From the NCBI RefSeq assembly GCF_001303895.1, contig NZ_LJSD01000032.1:45511-109510 (forward strand): a DNA stretch of 64,000 nucleotides, read 5' to 3'. This DNA is from Mesorhizobium sp. 1M-11 (GTDB taxonomy: Bacteria > Pseudomonadota > Alphaproteobacteria > Rhizobiales > Rhizobiaceae). The position numbers and the translations under genes were made by a program. Below are positions 17,767 through 27,044 of this stretch, piece after piece. The notes below the pieces were generated by a model. It was not told the origin of the DNA and ran no database searches. It worked only from the letters and a program-made list of their open reading frames with translations. The number at the start of each line of letters is the position of its first letter. The stretch's first letter is position 1.

Positions 17767-18231
17767 ATGACCGGCAAGAAATGGGCCTATGAGGATTTCG
17801 AGGAAGGCGCCATCCTCGACCTCGGCAACAAGAAGGTGGCAGCGGAAGAGATCATCGAATTCGCCTCCGAATTCGACTTCCAGCCCATGCATCTCGATGA
17901 GGAAGCCGGCAAGACAGGCCTTCTCGGAGGCCTTTCTGCGTCCGGCTGGCATACCTGCTGCATATTCATGCGCATGCTGTGCGATGCTTTCCTGCTGGAA
18001 TCGACCTCGCAAGGCGCCCCCGGCGTCGACCAGGTCAAATGGAAGAAGCCGGTTCTGGCCGGCGACACGTTGACGGGCCGCACCACAATACTTGCCAAGC
18101 GCCTCTCCAAGTCGAAGCCAAGGCTCGGTTTCGTCACCATGCGGGCAGAGTTGTTCAATCAGCGCGGCGAGGCGGTGTTCGAGTTGGAAAACACCGGCAT
18201 GTTTCTGACGCGTGCGGGAGGCGAGGCATGA
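17767..18231 (+). CDS. MaoC-like hot-dog hydratase (first of a pair)
   Basis: 154 residues. Single hot-dog domain of the MaoC/R-specific enoyl-CoA hydratase type: YEDFEEGAILDLG, EFASEFDFQPMHLDEEAG with the catalytic Asp and His, GGLSASGWHT, and VKWKKPVLAGDTLTG. It would hydrate an enoyl-CoA or act on a related acyl thioester. Overlaps the next gene by ATGA. The two small MaoC genes are paralogous and probably form a heterodimer or two activities of one pathway. No other fatty-acid gene is nearby to define the substrate. Confidence 0.9.
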   Translation: MTGKKWAYEDFEEGAILDLGNKKVAAEEIIEFASEFDFQPMHLDEEAGKTGLLGGLSASGWHTCCIFMRMLCDAFLLESTSQGAPGVDQVKWKKPVLAGDTLTGRTTILAKRLSKSKPRLGFVTMRAELFNQRGEAVFELENTGMFLTRAGGEA

Positions 18232-18695
18232 CGCTCGACGAATACTTCGCCATTGGCGCGACTGTCACGCTCGGGTCACACAGATTCGAGCCCGACGAGA
18301 TCAAGGCATTTGCCCGAAAATACGACCCGCAGATCTTCCATGTCGATGAGGAGGCCGCCAAGGCGAGCCTGCTCGGCGGCCTGTGTGCTTCCGGCTGGCA
18401 CACCGCGTCGACCTGGATGAAATACAATCTCAAGACGCCGAAGCGACCTGGCCTCGTCTGGGACGGCCCGGGTCCGGAACCGGAGTTTGGCCCCTCGCCC
18501 GGCTTCCGCAATCTCAAATGGCTGAAGCCGGTGTTTGCCGGCGAGACGGTCACTTTCACGCGCACCGGCCTTGCTCACCGCCCCCTTGCCTCGCGACCTG
18601 GTTGGCTCCTGCTCACCATCCTGTGCGAGGCTTTCGACTCCACCGGCGACAAAGTGATCGAGTTCGAGAGTTCTGTCCTCGTGAAGGCTGGATAA
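18228..18695 (+). CDS. MaoC-like hot-dog hydratase (second of a pair)
   Basis: 155 residues, paralogue of the preceding gene and translationally coupled to it. YFAIGATVTLGSHRFEPDEI, FARKYDPQIFHVDEEAAKAS with Asp and His of the active site, GGLCASGWHT, and LKWLKPVFAGETV. It has an extra proline-rich loop (WDGPGPEPEFGPSPGF) absent from its partner. Paired MaoC genes of this kind are common in rhizobia. Function beyond the family is unknown. Confidence 0.9.
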   Translation: MTLDEYFAIGATVTLGSHRFEPDEIKAFARKYDPQIFHVDEEAAKASLLGGLCASGWHTASTWMKYNLKTPKRPGLVWDGPGPEPEFGPSPGFRNLKWLKPVFAGETVTFTRTGLAHRPLASRPGWLLLTILCEAFDSTGDKVIEFESSVLVKAG

Positions 18696-18722
18696 CCTTT
18701 TAAAACCAGTGCATTGCCACCG

Positions 18723-18748
18723 CATCCTGACTCCAAGGTGTCAGGATG
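18723..18748 (+). terminator. Hairpin downstream of the MaoC pair
   Basis: Perfect nine-base stem CATCCTGAC/GTCAGGATG with an eight-base loop, 28 bases after the second MaoC stop. There is no T-run after it. Likely a terminator or 3'-end stabiliser. Confidence 0.5.
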
Positions 18749-18830
18749 GTTGCGCTATCTGATCGACCCGTGAAGGGGCCTGAGGTTTCGCCATGCGGCG
18801 CATCCGGATCCCTGTTGAGGGATACGACCA

Positions 18831-19463
18831 ATGGATACCAGCGCCTTGTGGCTCTATTTCGTTCTGCTTGTCGGCATCATCGTGGTGCCCGGCATGGACA
18901 TGCTGTTCGTACTGGCCAACGCGCTCACCGGGGGACGACAGGCGGGTGCGGCGGCGACCGCCGGCATCATGCTTGGCGGCATTTGCCACACCATCTTCGG
19001 CACGGTCTTCGTGACCGGCTTGTCCACCCTGCTACCCGTCGTGACGCCAGCCATGATGGTGGCAGGCTCGCTTTACATGATGTGGGTCGGGTTCACCCTT
19101 TCCCGCAGCGCGATCGCTGTCGACACGGTCGAAGCGGCGGCGGTAAGCCCACTCGGCACGATCCTGGCGCAAGGCGTGTTCACCTGCGTCCTCAATCCCA
19201 AGGCCTGGCTGTTCGTGCTCGCTGTCTACCCGCAGTTCATGAAACCGATCTACGGCCCGATCTGGCTGCAGGCGCTGATCATGGGCACGATGACCGTCAC
19301 CGTGCAGATGGTCGTCTATGGCGGTCTGGCTCTCGCTGCCCTGCGCGGCCGCGATGCGTTGACGGAAAATCACATGGCAACCGTCTGGATCGGCCGCGGT
19401 GCCGGCCTGCTGTTGATGGTCGTCGCTGCCTTCACGCTGTTCAGAGCTGCGAGAGGGTTGTGA
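18831..19463 (+). CDS. LysE/RhtB-family amino acid exporter
   Basis: 210 residues with about six membrane helices. Family features are VPGMDMLFVLANALTGGRQAG near residue 20, AGIMLGGICHTIFG, and the central FTCVLNPKAWLFVLAVYPQF. LysE/RhtB proteins export lysine, homoserine, threonine or similar compounds. GAGGGA lies seven bases before the ATG. It stands alone, with no LysR-type regulator next to it, so the substrate is undefined. Confidence 0.9.
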   Translation: MDTSALWLYFVLLVGIIVVPGMDMLFVLANALTGGRQAGAAATAGIMLGGICHTIFGTVFVTGLSTLLPVVTPAMMVAGSLYMMWVGFTLSRSAIAVDTVEAAAVSPLGTILAQGVFTCVLNPKAWLFVLAVYPQFMKPIYGPIWLQALIMGTMTVTVQMVVYGGLALAALRGRDALTENHMATVWIGRGAGLLLMVVAAFTLFRAARGL

Positions 19464-19697
19464 TCGATATCTTCTCGTCACCATGCGAGCACGCAAAAAA
19501 GCCGAGGATCCCGAGTGGGGGCGTCACCAAACAACCTTACCGCTGGCACGGCTAATCCTGGACGAGTCGGCTGGCTTGCCGCAGCAAACGTTCTGACGCA
19601 GACTGAAGGAAAATTTACGACACTTGTCCGATCGCGGGCGGCTCACACGTCATCGGCTCGAGCGACGATCCCGCGCTCCAAGCTGAAGGACGAAACC

Positions 19698-20084
19698 ATG
19701 CATTATTCTCTCCTGTTCTATCAGACGCCTGAAGTATTTTCCGCTCGGGCCGATCCGGAAAAGCGCAAGGCCTTCCACGCAGCCTTTATTCCCTATGTGA
19801 AGGCAATGCACGATGCGGGCATCATCGTCGCCGGAGCCGGGCTTGAGAAACCCGACGCGGCAACCTCGATCAGGCTTGGCGACAGTGGTCATCACGTGCA
19901 GGACGGTCCATATGCCGACACCAAGGAACAGCTCGCCGGCTTCTTCATCATCGATGTACCCGATCTCGACGCCGCACTGAAATGGGCGTCGCGCTATCCT
20001 GCGGAACCAGGCTTCGGCGTGGAGGTCCGTCCCAACCTGCCGGAAGACCGTGAGACGCTATTGAAGACGATGGCTGACGGCTGA
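19698..20084 (+). CDS. DGPF/YciI-type protein linked to ECF sigma factor
   Basis: 128 residues. Ferredoxin-like YciI fold with the DGPF-family signature DGPYADTKEQLAGFFIIDV (about residues 69-87). The N-terminus MHYSLLFYQTPEVF is typical, and AAGGA precedes the ATG. Proteins of this family are almost always encoded beside an ECF42-type sigma factor, as here (8 bases before the next gene). Their biochemical role is not settled; proposals include a partner or effector of the sigma factor. Confidence 0.88.
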   Translation: MHYSLLFYQTPEVFSARADPEKRKAFHAAFIPYVKAMHDAGIIVAGAGLEKPDAATSIRLGDSGHHVQDGPYADTKEQLAGFFIIDVPDLDAALKWASRYPAEPGFGVEVRPNLPEDRETLLKTMADG

Positions 20085-20092
20085 GGCAACCA

Positions 20093-21343
20093 TTGGACGC
20101 TCACGAGATCGTCGAGCGGGCGGCACGCGAATCCTATGGCCGCCTGCTCGCTTTCCTCTCGGCGCGCTCGCGCGACATCGCGGCCGCCGAAGATGCGCTG
20201 GCGGACGCCTTCAGCGCAGCGCTCGTCAACTGGTCGCATTCGGGCGTGCCAGCCAATCCTGAAGCATGGCTGCTCACAGCGGCGCGACGCAGGCTGATCG
20301 ATGTGGCCCGCCACCAGCAGGTTCGTGTGCAGTCGATGCCAGCACTACTGTTTGCTGCAGAAGAAGCGGAGACATGCATCATGGAACCTACCGGCTTGGG
20401 CGACGAACGGCTGAAGCTGCTCTTCATCTCCGCGCATCCGTTGATCGACGCCACAATCCGCACCCCGCTGATGCTGCAGACCGTGCTCGGCATCGATGCC
20501 GCGCGCATCGCCTCCGTCTTTTGTGTCAGCCCCGCAGCGATGGCGCGGCGCCTGACGCGCGCGAAGGCTCGCATTCGCGAGGCCGGCATTCCCTTCGACC
20601 CGCCAGGTTCCGACGATCTTATCCCGCGCCTCGACGCCGTGCTCGAGGCGGTCTATGCCGCCTATGGTACAGGATGGGACGCCGTGGCCGGTGGCAATTC
20701 AAGCCTGCGCGGCCTTGCCCCCGAAGCGGTCTATCTCGCCCGGCTGATTGTCGCTTTGCTCCCAAACGAGCCGGAGGCGCGCGGCCTGCTCGCGCTGATG
20801 CTCCATTGCGAGGCGCGTCAGGCGGCGCGCCGGGACGGACGCGGCGCCTATGTGCCGCTGGCCGATCAGGACTGCGCGTTGTGGTCGGGTTCGCTTGCAG
20901 CCGAGGCGGAGCAACAGCTCGCCACAGCTTCCCGGGCTGGTCGCATCGGCCGCTTCCAGCTCGAAGCCGCAATTCAGTCCGTGCATGCCCAGCGTGCAAT
21001 CAATGGATACACCGACTGGGAGGCGGTATCGCTGCTCTATGGAGGCCTTGTGGAGATCGCGCCAACGCTCGGCGCGCGGGTCGGTCGCGCAGCCGCGATC
21101 GCCGAGGCACGCGGCGCGGAGGCAGCCCTGGCTCTGCTGTGGGAACTGCCGAAGGCGGTGGCCGCGACCTACCAACCTTACTGGGCGTTGAAGGCGCATC
21201 TTCTTGCCAGGCTTGGCGCGATCGCCGACGCTCTCGAGGCCTATGACCGCGCCATCGGGTTAAGCGATGATGCGGCGATGCGCGATTTCCTCATCGGTAG
21301 GGCGGGGGAACTTGCTTCGTCCAGCCAGTGCCGCCCGCACTGA
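20093..21343 (+). CDS. ECF sigma factor with long C-terminal helical-repeat domain (ECF42-like)
   Basis: 416 residues, starting with TTG (MDAHEIVERAARESYG). The N-terminal 170 residues hold sigma regions 2 and 4: AAEDALADAFSAALVNW, PEAWLLTAARRRLIDVAR, and FCVSPAAMARRLTRAKARIREAGIPF. The remaining 240 residues are an all-helical extension with LLPNEPEARGLLALMLHCEAR and repeat-like helices, ending in LGAIADALEAYDRAIGL. This long extension replaces an anti-sigma factor in the ECF42 group. Paired with the DGPF gene just upstream. Targets unknown. Confidence 0.9.
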   Translation: MDAHEIVERAARESYGRLLAFLSARSRDIAAAEDALADAFSAALVNWSHSGVPANPEAWLLTAARRRLIDVARHQQVRVQSMPALLFAAEEAETCIMEPTGLGDERLKLLFISAHPLIDATIRTPLMLQTVLGIDAARIASVFCVSPAAMARRLTRAKARIREAGIPFDPPGSDDLIPRLDAVLEAVYAAYGTGWDAVAGGNSSLRGLAPEAVYLARLIVALLPNEPEARGLLALMLHCEARQAARRDGRGAYVPLADQDCALWSGSLAAEAEQQLATASRAGRIGRFQLEAAIQSVHAQRAINGYTDWEAVSLLYGGLVEIAPTLGARVGRAAAIAEARGAEAALALLWELPKAVAATYQPYWALKAHLLARLGAIADALEAYDRAIGLSDDAAMRDFLIGRAGELASSSQCRPH

Positions 21344-21366
21344 GATCCTGCGGCGACACTTGGAAA

Positions 21367-21912
21367 TCAATGGCCGTCGAAGGCGATCAGCGTGCGCACG
21401 GGCACGTCGAGTGCTTCGAGCTTCTTGCGCCCGCCGAGATCCGGCAGATCGATGACGAAACAGGCCGCGACGATATCGGCGCCGATCTGGCGCAGCAGCT
21501 TCACCGCCGCTTCCGCCGTACCACCCGTGGCGATCAGATCGTCAACCAGGATGACCTTTTCGCCCGGCGCCACGCCATCCTTGTGCATCTCCATCTCGTC
21601 CAGCCCGTATTCCAGGCTGTAGGCGACACGCACGGTTTCGTGCGGCAGCTTGCCCTTCTTGCGGATCGGCACAAAGCCGGCCGACAGCTGATGCGCGATG
21701 GCTCCACCCAGGATGAAGCCCCGCGCCTCGATGCCGGCGATCTTCTCTATCTTCTGCCCGGCATAGGGGTGCACCAGCTCATCGATTGCGCGGCGGAAGG
21801 CCCGCGCATTGCCAAGCAATGTGGTGATGTCGCGAAACAGGATGCCCGGCTTCGGATAGTCCGGAATGGTGCGGATGGCGGAAAGCAGCGTTTCTTCGAT
21901 CGACGGTGACAT
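21367..21912 (-). CDS. apt: Adenine phosphoribosyltransferase
   Basis: 181 residues from the ATG giving [10 protein letters not shown]. Salvages adenine with PRPP to AMP. Landmarks: [41 protein letters not shown], and the PRPP loop [14 protein letters not shown] (about 120-133). Length is normal for bacterial Apt. Convergent with the sigma factor gene, with 23 bases between the stops. A class A repeat lies just upstream of its start. Confidence 0.96.
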   Translation of the reverse strand: MSPSIEETLLSAIRTIPDYPKPGILFRDITTLLGNARAFRRAIDELVHPYAGQKIEKIAGIEARGFILGGAIAHQLSAGFVPIRKKGKLPHETVRVAYSLEYGLDEMEMHKDGVAPGEKVILVDDLIATGGTAEAAVKLLRQIGADIVAACFVIDLPDLGGRKKLEALDVPVRTLIAFDGH

Positions 21913-21942
21913 CAAGAATCCATTCCCTGTTCCCCCCATCGA

Positions 21943-22045
21943 TAGAGCAATTCCAGCAAGAGTGTGTAGCGGTTTTGCGTCCGGAATTGCGTAAACTAAT
22001 CGCTAGAGCGTTTCCGCGTTCCCGTGAAAAACGGAAACGCTCTAG
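21943..22045 (+). repeat. Palindromic mosaic repeat, class A (copy 4)
   Basis: Full element of about 103 bases: GCAATTCC/GGAATTGC palindrome, short linker, then AGAGCGTTTCCG/CGGAAACGCTCT palindrome ending in CTCTAG. It lies 30 bases upstream of apt, between apt and the MFS gene, so it is in the apt promoter region. Confidence 0.93.
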
Positions 22046-22150
22046 CTGTTGCGGCAGGCAAAGAAAAGCCGGAAGCCGCCACCGTCCGATTCCAGCACAC
22101 AGTGCAGATATCGGACCACCGGCGGCCTTCGGCAACAGATTGCGAGCGGA

Positions 22151-23515
22151 CTACGCCGCCGACGTGTCGGTTTCAGCCACACGCTCGTCATCCGGCGCCG
22201 GTGCGGCCTTGAGCAGGACGGCAACAATGCCGGCTGCGATCATGAAGGCGCCAACCACCCACAACCCCGCTTTCGGGTTGCCAGTCAGGTCGGTGAGCCA
22301 GCCGGTCACGTAGGGACCGACGAACCCGGCGAGATTGCCGAGCGAATTGATGAGCGCGATACCACCTGCCGCTGCCGCTCCCGTCAGGAACCGGGTCGGC
22401 AGCGCCCAGAAGGTCGGGAGGGCCGAGCAGATGCCCATGGCACAGATCGTCACCGCGATCATCGTGGTGAAGGGCGATTGCATGTAGAGCGCGACAGGGA
22501 TGGCGAGACCGCCGACGATGGCCGGAATGGCCACGTGCCAGACCCGCTCGCCCGTGCTGTCGCCATGTCGTGCCCAAAGATACATGGCAATCGCGCCGAA
22601 GGCATAAGGGATAGCGACGATGAAGCCCTGCTCGATGATCGAGTATTCCGTGTTGAAGGCTTGCTTGAAGCCGGCGATGATCGTCGGCAGAAAGAAACCG
22701 ACGGCGTAGAGCCCGTAGACGACGCCGAAATAGACGAAGGCCAGCGCCAGGATACGAGGCTGCGTCAACGCCTTTCTGAGCGGGTAGTGATAGCGTTGGC
22801 TGGTCTGGGCATGTTCATTGTCCATCTCATTCTGCAGCCAGTTGCGCTCTTCCGCAGTCAACCAGGCAGCGTCCTGCGGCTTGTCGGTGAGGTAGAACCA
22901 GCAAAGCACGCCGATCAGGATCGCCGGCAGGCCTTCGACCAGGAACATGAAGCGCCAGCCGTCCAGCCCGAATACCAGCCCGTGGCCGGCTGAAATCAGC
23001 CAGGCAGACAACGGTGAGCCGATCACGGACGACACCGGGATCGCAATCATGAACAGCGCTACCGCTCGCGCGCGTTCGCGCTTGGGAAACCAGAAAGTGA
23101 GGTAAAGAATGATGCCGGGAAAGAAGCCGGCTTCGGCGATGCCGAGCAGGAAACGCAAGCCGTACATCGACAGCGCATTGGGCACGAATGCCATCAGCGA
23201 CGCGACGATGCCCCAGCTCACCATGATGCGCGCGATCCAGCGGCGCGCGCCAACCTTGTGCAGGATGAGGTTGCTGGGCACTTCGAGCAGCAGATAGCCG
23301 ATGAAGAAGATGCCGGAGGCAAGCCCGAAAGCCGCCTTGTCGAAGCCCAGTGCATCGTTCATGCCGTGCGGGGCGGCAAAGCCGATATTGGTGCGGTCCA
23401 GATAATTGATGAAATACAGCAGGCCGAGAAACGGCATCAGCCGCCAGGCAACTTTTCGAACGACGCGCTCGCGCATGCCGGGGTCAACGGCAGTCGAGTG
23501 AGATGGACCAGCCAC
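22151..23515 (-). CDS. MFS transporter, anion:cation symporter (ACS) family
   Basis: 454 residues from a GTG with GGGAGGA five bases upstream; the ribosome site decides this start over longer in-frame options. Twelve membrane helices. ACS features: MPFLGLLYFINYLDRTNIGF in helix 1, FGLASGIFFIGYLLLEVPSN, and LRFLLGIAEAGFFPGIILYL. The family imports organic anions such as phthalate, tartrate, hexuronates or 4-hydroxyphenylacetate. No catabolic gene is adjacent, so the substrate is open. Confidence 0.92.
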   Translation of the reverse strand: MAGPSHSTAVDPGMRERVVRKVAWRLMPFLGLLYFINYLDRTNIGFAAPHGMNDALGFDKAAFGLASGIFFIGYLLLEVPSNLILHKVGARRWIARIMVSWGIVASLMAFVPNALSMYGLRFLLGIAEAGFFPGIILYLTFWFPKRERARAVALFMIAIPVSSVIGSPLSAWLISAGHGLVFGLDGWRFMFLVEGLPAILIGVLCWFYLTDKPQDAAWLTAEERNWLQNEMDNEHAQTSQRYHYPLRKALTQPRILALAFVYFGVVYGLYAVGFFLPTIIAGFKQAFNTEYSIIEQGFIVAIPYAFGAIAMYLWARHGDSTGERVWHVAIPAIVGGLAIPVALYMQSPFTTMIAVTICAMGICSALPTFWALPTRFLTGAAAAGGIALINSLGNLAGFVGPYVTGWLTDLTGNPKAGLWVVGAFMIAAGIVAVLLKAAPAPDDERVAETDTSAA

Positions 23516-23631
23516 GGCTTTCCTCCCTGGACAATGCCCCCCGGGCGCCACGTAAACATGCGACAGGGCTGACGTCCATCGCGGGAACGCCGCATCGGGT
23601 CGGTCATGCACGACTGCGTGTAGGGCCAAAC

Positions 23632-23658
23632 AAAAAAGGCGCCCGAGGGGCGCCTTTT
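23632..23658 (-). terminator. Rho-independent terminator of the petABC operon
   Basis: On the minus strand, a perfect stem AAAAGGCGCC/GGCGCCTTTT with a five-base loop followed by six Ts, about 20 bases after the cytochrome c1 stop. This is a textbook intrinsic terminator and the strongest in the window. Confidence 0.93.
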
Positions 23659-23678
23659 CGTTTCTTTATGCCACTGGG

Positions 23679-24551
23679 TCAGTGAGCAATGTTCGACCAA
23701 ACCTTCCGCTTGGTGAGATACATCAACACCGCAAAGAGCAGCAGGAAGACGACGACGCGGAAGCCGGTCTTCTTGCGATCCTCCAGATGCGGCTCCGCAG
23801 CCCACATCAGGAAGGCGGAAACGTCTTCCGAATACTGCTCGACCGTCTGCGGCGCCCCGTCGTCGTAGGTGACCTGGTCCGCCGAGATCGGCTTCGGCAT
23901 CTTCAGCGACACACCCGCGTTGAAATACGGATTGTAGTGCGTGCCTTCCGGGACAGTCATGCCGGCTGGCGGCTGTTCGTCATAGCCGTTGAGAAGCGAG
24001 TGGATGTAATCCGGGCCGTTCTCGGCATACTGCGTGAAAATGTCGATGATGAACTGCGGGAAGCCGCGCTCGATACCACGCGCCTTGGCAAGCAGCGACA
24101 TGTCAGGCGGTACCGCGCCACCATTAGCTGCCGCGGCAGCCTGGTCGTTCGGATAAGGCGACGGGAAGTAATCCGACGCGATTCCTGGACGCTCGAACAT
24201 CTCGCCGGCATCGTTCGGCCCATCCTGCACGGTGTAGCCGGCGGCGAAAGCCTTCACCTGCGCTTCCGAATAACCGAGGTCCGACAGGGTGCGGAAGGCC
24301 ACCAGCTTCATCGAGTGGCAGGCCGAGCACACTTCCTTGTAGACCTTCAGGCCACGCTGCAGCTGCGCCTTGTCGTAGGTGCCGAACGGCCCCGCGAACG
24401 ACCAGCTCATCTCCTTTGGCTTGTGGATCGGGAAATGGGTTGGATTGGCTTCATGCGAAGCCTCGCCTGCCTTCCCGGCTTCCTCGGCGTAGGCGGCCGC
24501 ACCGACGAGCAGTGCGGAGGCCGCGGCCAGCGAAATGAGAATCTTCTTCAT
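23679..24551 (-). CDS. petC: Cytochrome c1 of the bc1 complex
   Basis: 290 residues. Signal peptide (MKKILISLAAASALL...AYA), then heme-binding CSACH (Cys75, Cys78, His79). The axial Met region is probably GVSLKMPKPIS, and a single C-terminal membrane anchor lies near FRVVVFLLLFAVLMYLTKRKVW. It passes electrons from the Rieske centre to soluble or membrane cytochrome c. Last gene of the petABC operon, ending at a strong terminator. Length is normal for a separate c1; it is not the fused cyt b-c1 precursor (fbcH) of Bradyrhizobium. Confidence 0.96.
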   Translation of the reverse strand: MKKILISLAAASALLVGAAAYAEEAGKAGEASHEANPTHFPIHKPKEMSWSFAGPFGTYDKAQLQRGLKVYKEVCSACHSMKLVAFRTLSDLGYSEAQVKAFAAGYTVQDGPNDAGEMFERPGIASDYFPSPYPNDQAAAAANGGAVPPDMSLLAKARGIERGFPQFIIDIFTQYAENGPDYIHSLLNGYDEQPPAGMTVPEGTHYNPYFNAGVSLKMPKPISADQVTYDDGAPQTVEQYSEDVSAFLMWAAEPHLEDRKKTGFRVVVFLLLFAVLMYLTKRKVWSNIAH

Positions 24552-24579
24552 GCCAATATCCCCTGGATTCTCTTCTCGC

Positions 24580-25881
24580 TCAGCCTTTGGTTTCCGGCGA
24601 TGCGGTCGCCCCGGCCGGATGCCCGCTGCCGCCCTTGTTCTTTTCCAGCACCGCTTCGGTGATGGAATTGGGCAAGCGGCGTGGTGTCTCGATCAGGCCG
24701 AGCACCGGCAGAATGACCAGGAAGAAAGCGAAGTAGAACAGCGTCGCCATTTGCGCCATCAGCACGTAGGAGCCTTCCGCCGGACGCGAGCCGAGCCAAC
24801 CGAGCAGGATGGCGTTGATCGTGAAAAGCCAGAAGAACAGTTTGTACCAAGGACGATAGACCGCCGAGCGCACCTTCGAGGTGTCGAGCCAAGGCACGAT
24901 GAACAGCATCGCAATCGCGCCGAACATGGCAATGACGCCGCCGAGCTTCGAGTTGATCGGCCCGATGTTGAAGGTGATGGCGCGCAGGATCGCGTAGAAC
25001 GGCAGGAAGTACCATTCAGGGACGATATGGGCCGGGGTCTTCAACGGGTCGGCGACGGTATAATTGTCCGGATGGCCGAGATAGTTCGGCATGTAGAAGA
25101 TGAAGTAGGCGAAGAACAGCAGGAACACCACCATGCCCAGCGCGTCCTTGATGGTCGCATAGGGTGTGAAAGCCACGGTGTCGGTCTTCGACTTCACTTC
25201 GATGCCGGTCGGGTTGTTCTGGCCGGTGACGTGCAGCGCCCAGATGTGCAGCACCACGACGCCGGCAATCATGAACGGCAGCAGGTAGTGCAGCGCGAAG
25301 AAGCGGTTCAGCGTCGGATTGTCGACCGCGAAGCCGCCGAGCAGCAGCTCCTGGATCCAGTTGCCGACCACCGGAATGGCGGTGAAGAAGCCGGTGATGA
25401 CGGTGGCGCCCCAGAAGGACATCTGGCCCCACGGCAGCACGTAACCCATGAAACCGGTCGCCATCATCAGCAGGTAGATGATGCAGCCCAGGATCCACAG
25501 CAGCTCGCGCGGCGCCTTGTAGGAGCCGTAATAGAGGCCGCGGAAGATGTGCAGATAGACCGCGATGAAGAAGAACGACGCACCGTTGGAGTGCATGTAG
25601 CGCAGCAGCCAACCCTGGTTGACGTCGCGCATGATCTTCTCGACCGAGCCGAAGGCCAGCGTCGTGTCGGAGGTGTAATGCATCGCCAGCACGATACCGG
25701 TGAGGATCTGCGACACCAGCATGATCGAAAGGATGCCGCCGAACGTCCACATATAGTTCAGGTTGCGCGGCACCGGATAGGCGATGAAAGAATCATAGAC
25801 GAGCCGCGGCAGCGGCAAGCGTGCGTCGAACCAGCGTCCGAGGCCGGTCTTCGGCGTATAGGTCGAGTGTCCCTCGCTCAT
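24580..25881 (-). CDS. petB: Cytochrome b of the bc1 complex
   Basis: 433 residues with the N-terminal [13 protein letters not shown]. Eight membrane helices; heme ligand histidines lie in [27 protein letters not shown] and in [20 protein letters not shown]. The Qo-site PEWY is in [14 protein letters not shown]. Oxidises ubiquinol and pumps protons by the Q cycle. Encoded in the standard order petA-petB-petC with gaps of 17 and 28 bases, so one transcript. It is separate from c1, unlike the fused fbcH of some rhizobia. Confidence 0.97.
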   Translation of the reverse strand: MSEGHSTYTPKTGLGRWFDARLPLPRLVYDSFIAYPVPRNLNYMWTFGGILSIMLVSQILTGIVLAMHYTSDTTLAFGSVEKIMRDVNQGWLLRYMHSNGASFFFIAVYLHIFRGLYYGSYKAPRELLWILGCIIYLLMMATGFMGYVLPWGQMSFWGATVITGFFTAIPVVGNWIQELLLGGFAVDNPTLNRFFALHYLLPFMIAGVVVLHIWALHVTGQNNPTGIEVKSKTDTVAFTPYATIKDALGMVVFLLFFAYFIFYMPNYLGHPDNYTVADPLKTPAHIVPEWYFLPFYAILRAITFNIGPINSKLGGVIAMFGAIAMLFIVPWLDTSKVRSAVYRPWYKLFFWLFTINAILLGWLGSRPAEGSYVLMAQMATLFYFAFFLVILPVLGLIETPRRLPNSITEAVLEKNKGGSGHPAGATASPETKG

Positions 25882-25898
25882 GGAAATGTCCCCCTGCC

Positions 25899-26465
25899 TC
25901 AGCCGACGCGGATCTTGGTATCGGAGATGAATGAAAAGACCGGCACAGCCATGTTTTCCGGCGCCGGGCCTTTGCGGATGCGGCCGGCAGTGTCGTAGAC
26001 CGAACCGTGGCACGGGCAGAACCAGCCGCCATATTCACCCTGCTGGCCAAGCGGAATACAGCCGAGATGGGTGCACACACCCACCATCACCAGCCAGTTT
26101 TCCTTGCCCTTGCCGGCGGAGCGGTCGGTGTCGGTGGCCTGCGCGTCCGACGCGAGATTGGCGTTGCGTGCAAGCGGGTCCTTCAGCTCCTCGAGCTTGA
26201 CGTCCTGCGCTGCCTTCACCTCTTCCGGCGTGCGGTTGCGGATGAAGACCGGCTTGCCGCGCCACTTGACGGTCAGCGACATGCCGGGCGTCAGCGAGGC
26301 TACGTCCACCTCGACCGAGGCCAGCGCGCGTGTGGAGGCGTCCGGCTGCATCTGGTCGATGAACGGCCAGGCGACGGACGCCGCGCCAACCAGGCCGGCC
26401 ATGCCGGTGGCTATGTAAAGAAAATCACGGCGATTGGGATCGTGGGTTTCGTCGGTTGCGCTCAC
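25899..26465 (-). CDS. petA: Rieske iron-sulfur subunit of the bc1 complex
   Basis: 188 residues from a GTG (V as Met: [17 protein letters not shown]), with AAGGA upstream. The twin-arginine-like [11 protein letters not shown] precedes a single membrane anchor. The 2Fe-2S site is CTHLGC (Cys131, His133) and CPCHGS (Cys150, His153), with the disulfide Cys136/Cys152. First gene of the petABC operon. A 220-base region upstream (26466-26687) must hold its promoter. Confidence 0.96.
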   Translation of the reverse strand: MSATDETHDPNRRDFLYIATGMAGLVGAASVAWPFIDQMQPDASTRALASVEVDVASLTPGMSLTVKWRGKPVFIRNRTPEEVKAAQDVKLEELKDPLARNANLASDAQATDTDRSAGKGKENWLVMVGVCTHLGCIPLGQQGEYGGWFCPCHGSVYDTAGRIRKGPAPENMAVPVFSFISDTKIRVG

Positions 26466-26687
26466 GGGTGCCTGGTCCTTTCGCCTCTTCCGTGCCGAAA
26501 GGCGAGCCCCCTGTCCCGCTTGAGCATCCCCGCTCAATTCGCACCGGCCCGACAGCGCATGGCAACAGGCTAGCGAATTCCTCCGGCATTTGGACTTCGG
26601 TTTATGCGTGCAGCCCGTTTTTGTCCAGTCGGGTGAAGGGCACAGGGCAGATTGTCGCGGGGAGAAATGCCGCGCCGAAAAATGATC

Positions 26688-27011
26688 CTATGCGGCACCC
26701 AGCCTGACAAGCACTTCGCGCGGGATCTGCAGGTCGCGGATCACTGCGTCATGACGGCGAAAACCGCACAATTCGCGCTGGATGAACCAGCCATAGACGA
26801 GACCGGCCGTTTCCTTGAGCAGTTGGGCCCTGCCCGCCTCGTCGCCGACATAGGTTCTGAGCCGGAGAAGCGCCTTTTCGGCACGTTCGCCCGCCCGGCC
26901 AAGCGCTGCGGCCTTCTCCGCCAGCACCTCGTGACCCAATGCGTCGAACATCGCCTCGGCCAGCGAACCGCCCGAAGAGCCCGAGTAACCGGAAGGGAGC
27001 CTAAGCGTCAT
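26688..27011 (-). CDS. Small conserved protein, DUF6665-like
   Basis: 107 residues. Mostly helical: LAEAMFDALGHEVLAEKAAALGRAG, then KALLRLRT, WFIQRELCGFRRHDAVIRDL, and IPREVLVRLGA at the end. It resembles a small rhizobial family that I recall as DUF6665; the family name is from memory. No signal peptide or membrane helix. It lies 33 bases downstream of the first ABC exporter on the same strand, so it may be the last gene of that transcript. Function unknown. Confidence 0.65.
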   Translation of the reverse strand: MTLRLPSGYSGSSGGSLAEAMFDALGHEVLAEKAAALGRAGERAEKALLRLRTYVGDEAGRAQLLKETAGLVYGWFIQRELCGFRRHDAVIRDLQIPREVLVRLGAA

Positions 27012-27044
27012 TCAATCCCGCCTTTTGCTGGATGTGATCATAGC

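Noticed and set aside
21944..22045. Class A repeats as intrinsic terminators
   Set aside because: Stems are strong but no T-run follows; copy 4 and copy 5 lie upstream of genes, so a general terminator role does not fit.
23679..25881. Fused cytochrome b/c1 gene (fbcH type)
   Set aside because: The two genes have separate starts, stops and a 28-base gap, and c1 has its own signal peptide.
24535..25998. 487-codon frame antisense to cytochrome b
   Set aside because: Cytochrome b is full length and conserved on the minus strand; the plus product is a His/Arg/Gln-rich shadow.
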